Assembly: GCA_965228905.1 (NCBI GenBank)
Contig: CBDDII010000003.1
Coordinates: forward strand, 1,922,001 to 1,986,000
Source: CALKXV01 sp965228905
GTDB lineage: Bacteria > Pseudomonadota > Alphaproteobacteria > Rhodobacterales > Rhodobacteraceae
DNA: 64,000 bases
Direction: 5' to 3'
A program made the translations under genes and the position numbers. This document shows positions 50,547-58,938 of this stretch, piece after piece. Position 1 is the first letter of the stretch, and each line of letters opens with the position of its first letter. The notes beneath the pieces were generated by a model. That model saw only the letters and a list, made by a program, of their open reading frames with translations. It was not told the DNA's origin and searched no databases.

Positions 50547-51626
50547 GTGGGGCAGGGCGCGTATATCTTCGCGCCCTCAGGGCCAGATCTCACCCCCGGG
50601 GAAAGGGCGTTCTTTCGCGATGCCGATCCCTGGGGGTTCATCCTGTTCCAGCGAAACTGCGACACCCCCGAACAACTGCGGCGGCTGACGTCTGATCTGC
50701 GCGAAAGCGTGGGGCAAAACGCGCCGATCCTGATCGACCAGGAAGGCGGGCGGGTTCAACGGATGCGCGCGCCGCACTGGTGCGAATGGATGCCGCCGCT
50801 CGATCAGGTGCAGGCATTTTCTGGCGCAGAAAATGCACGGGAAAATGACGCATTTTCCCTTCGCCCCATTTCCGCGTCGGAAATGGCAGCAAAGAATGCG
50901 TCATTCTTTGCATCCCGCGCCATGTACCTGCGCGGGTTCCTGATCGGCACCGAACTTCTCGCCCACGGCATCGACGTCAACTGCGCCCCTTCCGCCGACC
51001 TCGCCTGGCCCGAAACCCATGCTTTCCTCAAAAACCGCTGCTACGGCACAACGCCCGCGCAGGTCACGGCCATGGCCCGTGCCTGCGCGACAGGACTGAT
51101 CGACGCCGGTTGCCTGCCGGTCCTGAAACACGCCCCAGGTCATGGCCGCGCCACCATCGACAGCCACCTCGACCTGCCGCGCATTGGCGCCCCCCTCTCC
51201 GAACTGGCAAACACCGACTTCGCCCCCTTCGTGGCCCTGTCCGACCTGCCCATGGTCATGACCGCCCACATCGTCCTGCCCGAGATCGACCCCGAGACCC
51301 CCATCACCCTCTCCTCCGAAGGCATCGCCTACCTGCGCGAAACCCTTGGTCTTGGGGGACTTTTGATGAGCGACGACATCTCGATGGAGGCGCTTTCGGG
51401 CACACCCGAACACCGCGCCGCGCGCGCTATCGCTGCCGGCTGCGATCTGGTCCTCCATTGCAACGGCGAAATGAGCGAAATGCAGGCAATCGCAAAGGCA
51501 GTGCCCGAGATGACGCCGGAGGCCGCCAAAAGGGCAGATATAGCGGTCGCCAGCCGAAGAACCCCCATAGATATTGACATTTCGGCCCTGGAAGAGGAAT
51601 TTGGCACACTGATTCAAGGAGCATGA
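50547..51626 (+). CDS. nagZ: Beta-N-acetylhexosaminidase with in-frame palindromic insertion
   Basis: A 359-residue GH3 enzyme that removes GlcNAc from anhydro-muropeptides during wall recycling. The GTG start directly follows the SPOR stop; the MGQGAYIFAPSGP N-terminus fits the family. Motifs are LIDQEGGRVQRMRAPHW, GIDVNCAPSADLAWPETH, KHAPGHGRATIDSHLDLP (conserved KH...DSH loop) and the nucleophile loop MSDDISMEAL (Asp near 276). Codons 90-122 coincide exactly with the four-hairpin repeat (50814-50911), replacing a stretch that is much shorter in other NagZ proteins as I know them. It adds about 25-33 residues between LDQVQ and AMYLRGFLIG without a stop. The rest looks intact, so the enzyme may still work. 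Confidence 0.93.
   Translation: MGQGAYIFAPSGPDLTPGERAFFRDADPWGFILFQRNCDTPEQLRRLTSDLRESVGQNAPILIDQEGGRVQRMRAPHWCEWMPPLDQVQAFSGAENARENDAFSLRPISASEMAAKNASFFASRAMYLRGFLIGTELLAHGIDVNCAPSADLAWPETHAFLKNRCYGTTPAQVTAMARACATGLIDAGCLPVLKHAPGHGRATIDSHLDLPRIGAPLSELANTDFAPFVALSDLPMVMTAHIVLPEIDPETPITLSSEGIAYLRETLGLGGLLMSDDISMEALSGTPEHRAARAIAAGCDLVLHCNGEMSEMQAIAKAVPEMTPEAAKRADIAVASRRTPIDIDISALEEEFGTLIQGA
50814..50911. repeat. Four-hairpin palindromic element, copy within nagZ (reverse orientation)
   Basis: Hairpins at 50814-50836 (arm GCATTTTCT, core GGCGC), 50838-50860 (CGGGAAAAT, GACGC; outermost pair mismatched), 50865-50887 (CCCATTTCC, GCGTC; outermost pair mismatched) and 50889-50911 (GCAAAGAAT, GCGTC), with spacers of 1, 4 and 1 nt. 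Read on the minus strand, order, cores and spacing match the 47592-47690 copy. The copies differ by about ten compensatory base-pair changes. It begins at a codon boundary of nagZ and has no stop in that frame. Confidence 0.92.
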
Positions 51627-52411
51627 GCATGCCGGACGGCGACGTCGATTTCGACAATGTCGAAGCCCGCCTTGAAGCCGAAGCGTTGATCGTCGACGTG
51701 GATGGTTTTGAAGGCCCGCTTGACCTCTTGTTGATGCTCTCGCGCACCCAGAAGGTCGATCTGCGCAAGATCTCGGTTCTTGCACTCGCCGAACAATACC
51801 TGGGCTTCGTCGAACGCGCCAAATCGCTGCGCATCGAACTGGCCGCCGATTATCTTGTCATGGCCGCCTGGCTTGCCTTCCTGAAGTCTCGCCTGCTTCT
51901 GCCGCCCGATCCCGCTGACGAAGGCCCCTCGGGCGAAGAACTGGCCGCACACCTTGCCTTCCAGCTTGAACGTCTCTCCGCCATGCGCGACGCCGCCGCC
52001 AAGCTGATGGCCCGCGACCAGAAGGGGCGCGACTTCTTCGTGCGTGGCATCCCCGAGGATGTGACTCGCGTGCGCCGCGTCCGCTATACCGCCACGCTTC
52101 TCGACCTGATGCAGGGCTATTCGCGCCTGCGCACCAAGGACGATTTCCGCCCCTACGTGATGGACCGGAACAACCTCATGACTCTGGAACAGGCGCTTGA
52201 ACGGATGCGCGGCCTGATCGGTTACGCGGGCGAATGGACCGATCTTCTGTCCTATCTGCCCGAAGGCTGGGAAGCCGACCCGAAACGCCGCCGGTCCGCC
52301 ACCGCCTCGCATTTCGCGGCCTCGCTGGAACTGGTCAAGAACGGCGCGATCCAGATCCGCCAAAGCGAAACATTCGCTCCCATCCAGATCAAGGCGGTGC
52401 CGGGTGTCTGA
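51623..52411 (+). CDS. scpA: Segregation and condensation protein A
   Basis: A 262-residue kleisin that bridges SMC heads in the bacterial condensin complex. The N-terminal domain contains the diagnostic VDGFEGPLDLLLMLSRTQKVDLRKISV; the central part has LAADYLVMAAWLAFLKSRLLLP; a winged-helix-like C-terminus follows. It overlaps the end of nagZ by 4 nt (ATGA) and the start of scpB by 8 nt, a tight translationally coupled trio. No smc gene is in the window. Confidence 0.95.
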   Translation: MSMPDGDVDFDNVEARLEAEALIVDVDGFEGPLDLLLMLSRTQKVDLRKISVLALAEQYLGFVERAKSLRIELAADYLVMAAWLAFLKSRLLLPPDPADEGPSGEELAAHLAFQLERLSAMRDAAAKLMARDQKGRDFFVRGIPEDVTRVRRVRYTATLLDLMQGYSRLRTKDDFRPYVMDRNNLMTLEQALERMRGLIGYAGEWTDLLSYLPEGWEADPKRRRSATASHFAASLELVKNGAIQIRQSETFAPIQIKAVPGV

Positions 52412-53183
52412 GGTTGAGGTCGGCACCGAAGCCGAAGAGGGGATCGAGGAAAGCCTCTTCGAAGCGCCCCCCATGGGTGAACAGGAACGCATGGTCGAAG
52501 CGATCCTTTTCGCGACAGCCGAGCCGATTTCCGTCGCCGAACTGAACGCGCGGATGCCGCACGGCTGCGACGCTTCCGAGGCACTGGCGCTTTTGAAAAA
52601 ACGCTACGAAGGGCGCGGCGTTTCCGTCCAGAAGGTCGGCGAAGGCTGGGCGATGCGCACCGCCCCCGACCTTGGCTTCCTGATGCAAAAGGAAACCGTG
52701 GAAACCCGCAAATTGTCCCGTGCGGCCATCGAAACCCTTGCCATCGTCGCCTATCACCAGCCCGTCACCCGCGCCGAGATCGAGGAAATTCGCGGCGTCA
52801 GCGTCTCACGCGGCACCGTCGATCAATTGCTTGAACTGGAATGGATCAAGTTCGGCCGCCGCAAGATGACACCGGGTCGCCCGGTGACCTATATGGTCAC
52901 ACAGGAATTCCTGGATCACTTCGGCCTCGAAAGTGCCCGCGACCTGCCGGGGCTCAAGGAGCTCCGCGCCGCCGGGCTGCTGGAAAACCGCCCGCCCCCG
53001 GGCGAGCCGGGCGAAGACGAAGACGAAACCGACGAAAACCAAACCGATATGTTCGAGGAAGAGGAGTTGGCAAATGAACACGAACCGTCTGATGAACATG
53101 GCGATGAACATGCTGATGCGCTACGGGATGAAATACCTGATGAAGGGCAAGAAGATGGACCCGAACGCCAAACAGGCGGCTGA
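52404..53183 (+). CDS. scpB: Segregation and condensation protein B
   Basis: A 259-residue protein starting at GTG within the end of scpA. Two winged-helix domains cover about residues 25-190, with MVEAILFATAEPISVAELNARM, then LSRAAIETLAIVAYHQPVTR and EIRGVSVSRGTVDQLLEL, the ScpB signature. The C-terminal ~60 residues are a highly acidic, low-complexity tail rich in Glu and Asp. The last 110 nt of the gene are overlapped in another frame by a 48-aa gene. Confidence 0.95.
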   Translation: MSEVEVGTEAEEGIEESLFEAPPMGEQERMVEAILFATAEPISVAELNARMPHGCDASEALALLKKRYEGRGVSVQKVGEGWAMRTAPDLGFLMQKETVETRKLSRAAIETLAIVAYHQPVTRAEIEEIRGVSVSRGTVDQLLELEWIKFGRRKMTPGRPVTYMVTQEFLDHFGLESARDLPGLKELRAAGLLENRPPPGEPGEDEDETDENQTDMFEEEELANEHEPSDEHGDEHADALRDEIPDEGQEDGPERQTGG

Positions 53184-53220
53184 GCGGATGAAAGCCACCC
53201 GGCGCGTCGGCCGCATGTGA
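53074..53220 (+). CDS. Small basic Met-rich protein (48 aa) overlapping scpB
   Basis: The ATG is 9 nt after GAGGAG inside the 3' end of scpB, in a different frame, and the TGA forms a GTGA overlap with the next gene. The product is unusually rich in Met (about 10 of 48) and basic residues: MNTNRLMNMAMNMLMRYGMK, then a hydrophilic helix ending TRRVGRM. It looks like a short amphipathic helix followed by a charged tail. Overlap coupling at both ends supports expression; I recall similar small ORFs after scpB in Rhodobacterales but cannot check. It may associate with membranes. Confidence 0.65.
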   Translation: MNTNRLMNMAMNMLMRYGMKYLMKGKKMDPNAKQAAERMKATRRVGRM

Positions 53221-53732
53221 GTGCGACACTGGAAGAGGCGGCAAGTGAGGGCGATGTCCTCGCGCTTCAGCCCGTCGTCCTGGCCTATGCGGGCGTGATT
53301 TCAGACACGCTGGCAAGGCACCACGGGCTGACCATCCCGCCCGAAGACATCCTTGGCACCATGTTCGACGACCCCTCGGCATTCCTGCCGCCAAAGGGGC
53401 GCACATTTGTTGCACGTGGCGCAGATGGCGCGGTGCTGGGCACCGCCTTCCTGAAGCCTCTGACGCCGGAACGGATCGAGTTGAAACGTCTCTACGTTCG
53501 CGACGCCGCACGGGGGCAGGGGCTGGGCCGTCGGCTCCTCCGCCACGCGATGGAGGCCGCCCGCGACATGGGCGCGTCCGAGATGTACCTCGACACCCTG
53601 AAAGCCCTGACGCCTGCCATCGCCCTTTACAAGGCCGAGGGCTTCGCCGTCGTCGACCCTTACCCGGAGGCACAGATCCTCTCCGTGACCGAAGCCGCCC
53701 CGCACGCGACTTTCATGAAGGCGGATCTTTGA
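53217..53732 (+). CDS. GNAT family N-acetyltransferase
   Basis: A 171-residue GNAT-fold acyltransferase. The acetyl-CoA-binding motif is in LKRLYVRDAARGQGLGRRLLRHAMEAA (the R/Q-x-x-G-x-G/A pyrophosphate loop), followed by MYLDTLKALTPAIALYKAEGF. It starts at a GTG overlapping the stop codon of the 48-aa gene (GTGA). The substrate is unknown. A 165-nt gap follows before the convergent dcd gene, in which I see no feature. Confidence 0.88.
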   Translation: MSATLEEAASEGDVLALQPVVLAYAGVISDTLARHHGLTIPPEDILGTMFDDPSAFLPPKGRTFVARGADGAVLGTAFLKPLTPERIELKRLYVRDAARGQGLGRRLLRHAMEAARDMGASEMYLDTLKALTPAIALYKAEGFAVVDPYPEAQILSVTEAAPHATFMKADL

Positions 53733-53897
53733 AAGGACCGCGCAAGCGAGACTGGTAAAACGTCAATGTTCATGAAGCAGCGGCGCGCTCGGGCATCCAA
53801 CTTTTGCGACTGTGCTTTCAGGGTTGAATGGAATCGCCCTGGGCGCACCGCACAGGCACCATACCACAAAACCCGCAATTTCTGAATGCCGGTTTCT

Positions 53898-54971
53898 TCA
53901 GGATTTGAAATGCTTTGACAGCTTCAACCCCTGGCCCTGGTAGTTCGACGCGATTTCCTGGCCATAAAGCGCTTCCGGTACACCCGCCATGCGTTCGTAG
54001 ACCAGCCGACCGACGATCTGGCCGTGCTCCAGCACAAAGGGCGCTTCGTGACAGCGCACTTCCAGCACGCCCCGCGACCCGGCACCGCCCGCCTCGGCCC
54101 AGCCGAAACCGGGGTCGAAGAACCCGGCGTAATGCACCCGGAACTCGCCCACCATTGCGACGTAAGGGGCCATCTCGGCAGCGTGATCCGGGGGGATCAC
54201 GATGGCTTCGCGGCTGACAAGGATATAGAAGGCTCCGGGGTCAAGAATGATCCAACCATTGTCGGTGCGCACCTCTTCCCAGAAGTCGCCGCGCGCATAG
54301 TGATTGAGCTTTGCAAGGTCGATCACCCCTGCATGGGGCTTCGCGCGGTAACCGACCAGCGTGCCGCTTTCCGGCTTGAGGTCGACCGAAAACCCAAGCC
54401 CGCCGGAAATCGCCGCCTCGCCTGACACGATTGGCGTCTTTTCATGCAGCACGCGCAGCGCCGCGTCGTCGATCACCGTCTGACCCTGACGAAAGATCAC
54501 CTGCGTCAGCATCTGGCCGGTCTGCGCGATGACGGAAAAACTCTGCGGGCAAATCTCGGCATAAAGCGGGCCATCGTAACCATCGGGGATGCGGTCGAAC
54601 TCGTGCCCGTGGTCAGTGATGATCCGCGTCAACAGGTCCAACCGCCCGATCGAGGATTTGGCACTCGCCGCACCGGAAACGCCCTTGGGCAGGCTCAGAC
54701 TTTCCAACAGGGGCACGACATAGACGCAATCGCGCTCCAACACCGCACCTTCGGTAAGGTCGATCTGGTGCATGGTGAAATCGGCCAGCCGATCTGACAC
54801 TTTTCGCGTTTTTCCGGCCAGGAACGAAGCCCGCACGCGATAGGCGGTTTCGCCAAGGCGCAGGTCCAGCGATGCAGGTTGGATCTGTCCGGGCGTGATC
54901 GGAACCTCGGCCCGGATCTGGCCGTTTACGGTCATCTCGCGGATCGTGCTGTCAGGCAGGACGCCGTTCAT
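53898..54971 (-). CDS. dcd: 2'-deoxycytidine 5'-triphosphate deaminase (long, duplicated form)
   Basis: A 357-residue protein, nearly twice the size of E. coli Dcd. It has two dUTPase-like halves: the first with GQIQPASLDLRLGETAYRV and GAASAKSSIGRLDLLTRII, the second with HAGVIDLAKLNHY and VHYAGFFDPGFGWAEAG. This is the long form common in alphaproteobacteria. It deaminates dCTP to dUTP for thymidylate synthesis. The ATG follows GGAGG. tRNA-Pro lies 22 nt upstream, on the same strand. Confidence 0.9.
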   Translation of the reverse strand: MNGVLPDSTIREMTVNGQIRAEVPITPGQIQPASLDLRLGETAYRVRASFLAGKTRKVSDRLADFTMHQIDLTEGAVLERDCVYVVPLLESLSLPKGVSGAASAKSSIGRLDLLTRIITDHGHEFDRIPDGYDGPLYAEICPQSFSVIAQTGQMLTQVIFRQGQTVIDDAALRVLHEKTPIVSGEAAISGGLGFSVDLKPESGTLVGYRAKPHAGVIDLAKLNHYARGDFWEEVRTDNGWIILDPGAFYILVSREAIVIPPDHAAEMAPYVAMVGEFRVHYAGFFDPGFGWAEAGGAGSRGVLEVRCHEAPFVLEHGQIVGRLVYERMAGVPEALYGQEIASNYQGQGLKLSKHFKS

Positions 54972-54993
54972 CAGATCCTCCGTGTCGTGATAT

Positions 54994-55070
54994 TGGTCGG
55001 GCTAGCAGGACTCGAACCTGCGACCTTCCGTCCCCCAGACGGACGCGCTACCAGGCTGCGCCATAGCCCG
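54994..55070 (-). tRNA. tRNA-Pro (GGG anticodon)
   Basis: On the minus strand the acceptor CGGGCTA pairs with TAGCCCG, giving the C1-G72 pair typical of bacterial tRNA-Pro. Anticodon stem TCCGT/ACGGA encloses loop CTGGGGG with anticodon GGG. CCA is encoded; 77 nt. Confidence 0.95.
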
Positions 55071-55135
55071 ACTCGGCAGTCTTCTGGCTTAATTTGCCAC
55101 CGGGGGCAAGAGCCGATCTGGCAAGATCTCATGGA

Positions 55136-56011
55136 TTACCCGGCGCGGTCCAGAACGGACTTCAACCGTTCCGCCGCGGCAACCAGATCCGCGCGATGTG
55201 CGGCCAGCGCATCGGGCGGGATCAGCGCAAGACGTGCGGCAATCCCGGCAGGGGCCAGAAAGGCGGGATCGTTATCGGCGGGATCGGTTTCCGGCACGTC
55301 CGGCGTTGGCGGAATACTCGGGCGCGGTGGCTCGGGTTCCGCAATCGGGGTGTCTTCCGCGACCGTTTCCGCCTCCTCCGCCTCGACCGGCATCTCCTGT
55401 GTCAGGAACGGCAGGTCCGGGTCGATGGCACCGTCTTCCGGCTGATCCTCAACCGGCGCATCCTCGGAAGCCGCTTCCACGGAGGGGGCGTCCGACTCCG
55501 GCTCTGTCGCTTCGCCGCTGCTGGCAACGCGGGCGCTATGGGCAAAGACCGGGGCCTTGTCGGCGATGTCTTCCTCGCCTTCGTCCTCTTGCGTCGAAAC
55601 CGGCGTCGGGTCGATGGTCGGATCGGGTGTCGCATCGCGCGAATTCAGGGCAGGGGGCGCGGGCGCAGCAGGCGCGGCCTCGCCGTCGATCACCGCCGTC
55701 GCGGCATCACTCTCGGCCTCATCGTCTTCCCCATGCAGGATCGGCGCAAAGGACGACACGTGCTTCACGCCCTCTTCGCGAAACAGCTTTTGCACGCCGC
55801 GAATGGTCATGCCCTGATCGTGCAATAGCGTCTTCACACCACCGATCACGCGCATGTCCGAAGGACGATAGTACCGCCGCCCGCCAGCGCGTTTCACCGG
55901 CTTGATCTGGCTGAACCTGGATTCCCAAAAGCGCAGGACATGCGTCGGCACGTCCAGCCATTCAGCCACTTCAGAGATGGTACGGAAGGCGTCGCGGGAT
56001 TTCTGAACCAA
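55136..56011 (-). CDS. MerR family regulator with long acidic C-terminus
   Basis: A 291-residue protein. Residues 8-80 form a MerR-type winged helix (ISEVAEWLDVPTHVLRFWE, GGRRYYRPSDM). The remaining 200 residues are a low-complexity Glu/Asp/Pro/Ala region ending in a short helix, far longer than usual for MerR and lacking metal or cluster cysteines. The start appears to be TTG, 4 nt after the ihfA stop. This ihfA-merR pairing is common in alphaproteobacteria; the target is unknown. Confidence 0.88.
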   Translation of the reverse strand: MVQKSRDAFRTISEVAEWLDVPTHVLRFWESRFSQIKPVKRAGGRRYYRPSDMRVIGGVKTLLHDQGMTIRGVQKLFREEGVKHVSSFAPILHGEDDEAESDAATAVIDGEAAPAAPAPPALNSRDATPDPTIDPTPVSTQEDEGEEDIADKAPVFAHSARVASSGEATEPESDAPSVEAASEDAPVEDQPEDGAIDPDLPFLTQEMPVEAEEAETVAEDTPIAEPEPPRPSIPPTPDVPETDPADNDPAFLAPAGIAARLALIPPDALAAHRADLVAAAERLKSVLDRAG

Positions 56012-56014
56012 TGG

Positions 56015-56317
56015 TCAAGCCTTGTTGCCGGCTGCCACGCGCTCTTTCATCAGATGGGAAGGACGGAATGTCAGAACGCGGCGCGGGTGGATCGGCACTT
56101 CTTCGCCCGTCTTGGGATTGCGACCGACGCGGGCGGCCTTGTCGCGAATCGAGAACGTCCCGAAGGACGAAATCTTGACCTGCTCGCCCTCGACCAGGGC
56201 GTCGGACATATGCTGGAGTACACTTTCGACCAGTTGAGCGGATTCATTCCGGCTGAGGCCAACTTCACGGAACACGGCGTCTGATAGATCCATCCGTGTC
56301 AAAGTCTTTTCGCTCAT
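56015..56317 (-). CDS. ihfA: Integration host factor subunit alpha
   Basis: A 100-residue DNA-bending HU/IHF protein: TLTRMDLSDAVFREVGLSRN at the N-terminus, the conserved VKISSFGTFSIRDKAARVGRNPKTGE arm region with the intercalating Pro, and FRPSHLMKERV at the C-terminus. It pairs with IhfB, not in this window, and affects recombination, replication and transcription. It lies upstream of the merR gene and 167 nt after fabH. Confidence 0.95.
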   Translation of the reverse strand: MSEKTLTRMDLSDAVFREVGLSRNESAQLVESVLQHMSDALVEGEQVKISSFGTFSIRDKAARVGRNPKTGEEVPIHPRRVLTFRPSHLMKERVAAGNKA

Positions 56318-56484
56318 CCCGGTCCCCCGTCGTATTGTTTTGGTCGAATTGATTTTGTCGGGCCAGAATGCTCGCGATGAAATTCCGAGTCAATAACAAG
56401 AGCTTGGAAAACGTCCCTAACTTCGCGGAACAAAAACCGAAAATGCGATGACCGGCGGGATTTCGCCGTGTTCCGGCGTCGGGG

Positions 56485-57456
56485 CTACCAGCGCAGCACG
56501 ACCGAACCCCAGGCCAAGCCGCCGCCGATCGCCTCGGTCACGATCAGATCGCCCCGGTTGATCTTGCCCGAAGCCACGCCATGAGACAGCGCCAGCGGGA
56601 TCGACGCCGCCGAGGTATTGCCGTGATCCTGAACGGTCACGATGATGCGTTCCATCGGCAGACCCATCTTCTGGGCGGTCGATTTGATGATCCGAAGGTT
56701 GGCCTGATGGGGCACCATCCAGTCGATGTCGTCGCCGGTCAGCCCCAGCTTGTCGAGCGAGGCATGGGCGGTCGCCGCCAGCTTTTCGACGGCGTGCCGG
56801 AACACTTCCTTGCCCTGCATCCTCAAGACACCGGTCGATTGCGTGGACACACCGCCATCCACGTAAAGGATCTCCCGGTGCCGCCCGTCGGAATGCAGGT
56901 CCGTCGCCAGGATGCCCCGGTCCGCATTGGTGCCGTCACCGCCCGCAGCCTCCAGAATGACCGCACCCGCCCCGTCGCCGAACAACACGCAGGTGGCGCG
57001 ATCTTCCCAGTCCATGATCCGCGAAAAGGTCTCGGCCCCGATGACGATCACCCGCTTGGCCTGACCGGACACGATCAGCGCATTGGCCTGCGACAAGGCA
57101 AAGACGAACCCGGCACAGACAGCCTGAACGTCAAAGGCGAAGCCGCCGGTCATGCCCAGCTTGGCCTGCACCATGGTCGCAGCCGAAGGAAAGGTCAGAT
57201 CGGCAGTCGAGGTGGCAACGATCAGCGCGTCGATGTCATCAGGTTCCAGCCCCGCCTGGGCAAGGGCCGCGCCCGCCGCCTTGGCGGCCATGTCGGATGT
57301 CGTTTCGCCCTCGGCGGCAAAATGGCGTCGCTCGATGCCTGAGCGCGACTTGATCCACTCGTCCGAAGTGTCGATCTTGTCCTCGAACCATGCGTTCGGA
57401 ACCACCCGTTCAGGCAGGTAGTGCCCGACGCCAACCACAACAGCACGTGTTGTCAT
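56485..57456 (-). CDS. fabH: 3-oxoacyl-ACP synthase III
   Basis: A 323-residue thiolase-fold enzyme starting fatty acid synthesis by condensing acetyl-CoA with malonyl-ACP. Its catalytic triad is C114 in FDVQAVCAGFVFA, His in MVPHQANLRI and Asn in DHGNTSAASIPLA. It overlaps plsX by 4 nt (ATGA). The plsX-fabH order is conserved in many bacteria. The 167-nt gap before ihfA holds no recognised feature. Confidence 0.97.
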   Translation of the reverse strand: MTTRAVVVGVGHYLPERVVPNAWFEDKIDTSDEWIKSRSGIERRHFAAEGETTSDMAAKAAGAALAQAGLEPDDIDALIVATSTADLTFPSAATMVQAKLGMTGGFAFDVQAVCAGFVFALSQANALIVSGQAKRVIVIGAETFSRIMDWEDRATCVLFGDGAGAVILEAAGGDGTNADRGILATDLHSDGRHREILYVDGGVSTQSTGVLRMQGKEVFRHAVEKLAATAHASLDKLGLTGDDIDWMVPHQANLRIIKSTAQKMGLPMERIIVTVQDHGNTSAASIPLALSHGVASGKINRGDLIVTEAIGGGLAWGSVVLRW

Positions 57457-58565
57457 TTTGCCTGCTCTTTGTCGGCCGCTGTTGCGGTCTCATCCGGGCT
57501 ATCCTGCCCCGAGGATCTGAATGATGCAACCCGCGCCGCCAGACGCTCGTTAAATCCGCTTTCGGCCAGCCGAAAGGCCAGCTTGATCGCCGAGGAAACG
57601 CCCGTGGCATCCGCCGAACCGTGGCTTTTCACGACCGTGCCATTGAGGCCAAGAAACACGCCACCGTTGACGCGCCTCGGGTCGATCCGCTTGGACAAGC
57701 GCCGAAGCGAGGTCAGCGCCAAAAGGGCAGCAATCCGCGAAAGCGGGGTGGCGCGAAAGGCTTCGCGCAGGAACTCGCGGATCAGCGAGGCGGTGCCTTC
57801 ACCGGTCTTCAAGGCGACATTGCCGGTGAACCCGTCGGTGACGATCACATCCACCCGGTCCGACGGAATGTCGCCGCCCTCGACGAAACCGACAAAGTCG
57901 AACTTCGCATCCCCGGCCACATCGGCGATCAGGTCATGCGCCTCGCGCGTTTCCTGCCGCCCCTTGGTTTCCTCGGTGCCGACGTTCAGCAACCCGATCC
58001 GCGGGCTTTTCAGCCCAAGACCGTTCCGGGCGTAAGACGCCCCCATCAACGCATATTGCAGCAAATCCTTGGCATCGGCACGGATGTCCGCACCCACGTC
58101 CAGCATCACGTTGAACCCGCCCGGATTGCGCGATGGCCAGAGACAGGCAATCGCGGGACGGAAAATGCCGGGCAGTTTGCGCAAGCGCACCATCGACACC
58201 GCCATCAGCGCCCCGGTGTTCCCGCAGGAAACGACCGCCTGCGCCTCTTTCTCGCGCACCGCATCCACGGCGGCCCACATCGAGGTGTCCTTGCCGTGGC
58301 GCATAACGTGACTTGGCTTGTCGTCCATGCGCACCACTTCGGAGACGTCACGCACCTCGCAGACCGCTCCCAGTTTACGCTTGTCGACCAGGGGTTGCAG
58401 ATCGGCCTTCGGGCCGAAAACAAGAAATCGAACGTTCGGATTCTTGCGCGCAGAAATGGCAATCCCGGAGACAACCGCTCCGGGACCCTGATCGCCGCCC
58501 ATGGCGTCGACCGCAATGGTGATGTGCCGCACTTTCGACGGAGGATTTACGGAAGCGTCCGACAT
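57453..58565 (-). CDS. plsX: Phosphate acyltransferase PlsX
   Basis: A 370-residue enzyme that makes acyl-phosphate from acyl-ACP for phospholipid synthesis. The signature ITIAVDAMGGDQGPGAVVSG is near the N-terminus; further motifs are VVSCGNTGALMAVSMVRLRK and IVTDGFTGNVALKTGEGT. The C-terminus extends about 30 residues beyond the core, with a disordered tail rich in Ala and Lys. It lies 21 nt after rpmF and overlaps fabH. Confidence 0.96.
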   Translation of the reverse strand: MSDASVNPPSKVRHITIAVDAMGGDQGPGAVVSGIAISARKNPNVRFLVFGPKADLQPLVDKRKLGAVCEVRDVSEVVRMDDKPSHVMRHGKDTSMWAAVDAVREKEAQAVVSCGNTGALMAVSMVRLRKLPGIFRPAIACLWPSRNPGGFNVMLDVGADIRADAKDLLQYALMGASYARNGLGLKSPRIGLLNVGTEETKGRQETREAHDLIADVAGDAKFDFVGFVEGGDIPSDRVDVIVTDGFTGNVALKTGEGTASLIREFLREAFRATPLSRIAALLALTSLRRLSKRIDPRRVNGGVFLGLNGTVVKSHGSADATGVSSAIKLAFRLAESGFNERLAARVASFRSSGQDSPDETATAADKEQAK

Positions 58566-58586
58566 TCCCCGCGCGCCGATCGCGGC

Positions 58587-58793
58587 TTACGCTGCGTCTT
58601 CGTCCAGGTCGATCTCGTCGGCCTGAGCAACGACTTCGCGGTCCGCGTAGTGGCCACAAGCGCCACAAACGTGATGCGGGCGCTTCAGCTCGCCGCAGTT
58701 CGGGCATTCAGCCGGGTTTCCAGCCGTCAGCGCATCGTGCGCGCGCCGGTTGTTGCGGCGGGACGGGGAGACTTTATTCTGAGGGACAGCCAT
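58587..58793 (-). CDS. rpmF: 50S ribosomal protein L32
   Basis: A 68-residue ribosomal protein starting MAVPQNKVSPSRRNNRRAHD. A four-cysteine zinc ribbon is complete (CPNCGEL, then CGACGHY). The tail is acidic. It sits in the conserved yceD-rpmF-plsX-fabH string, in which the ribosome and lipid genes are coexpressed. Confidence 0.97.
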   Translation of the reverse strand: MAVPQNKVSPSRRNNRRAHDALTAGNPAECPNCGELKRPHHVCGACGHYADREVVAQADEIDLDEDAA

Positions 58794-58938
58794 GTCCGTA
58801 TCCTCGATGTTATCTAAGGGCGGCGCCCCGGTTTCCTAAGGTCAGAGGCGTCTTACGCCCGAAAGCGACGACTGTCCAACCCAATGTTCGAATAGGGGCG
58901 CGAACATACTGCGATTCCCTTGGAAAGCAAGCGTGTTT

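Noticed and set aside
50814..50911. Sequencing error or pseudogene cause for the nagZ insertion
   Set aside because: The frame stays open on both sides with conserved motifs, the insert is perfectly structured, and a diverged homologous copy exists 3 kb away.
53733..53897. Possible small RNA in the gap before dcd
   Set aside because: No strong hairpin, promoter or U-run was seen; nothing supports a call.
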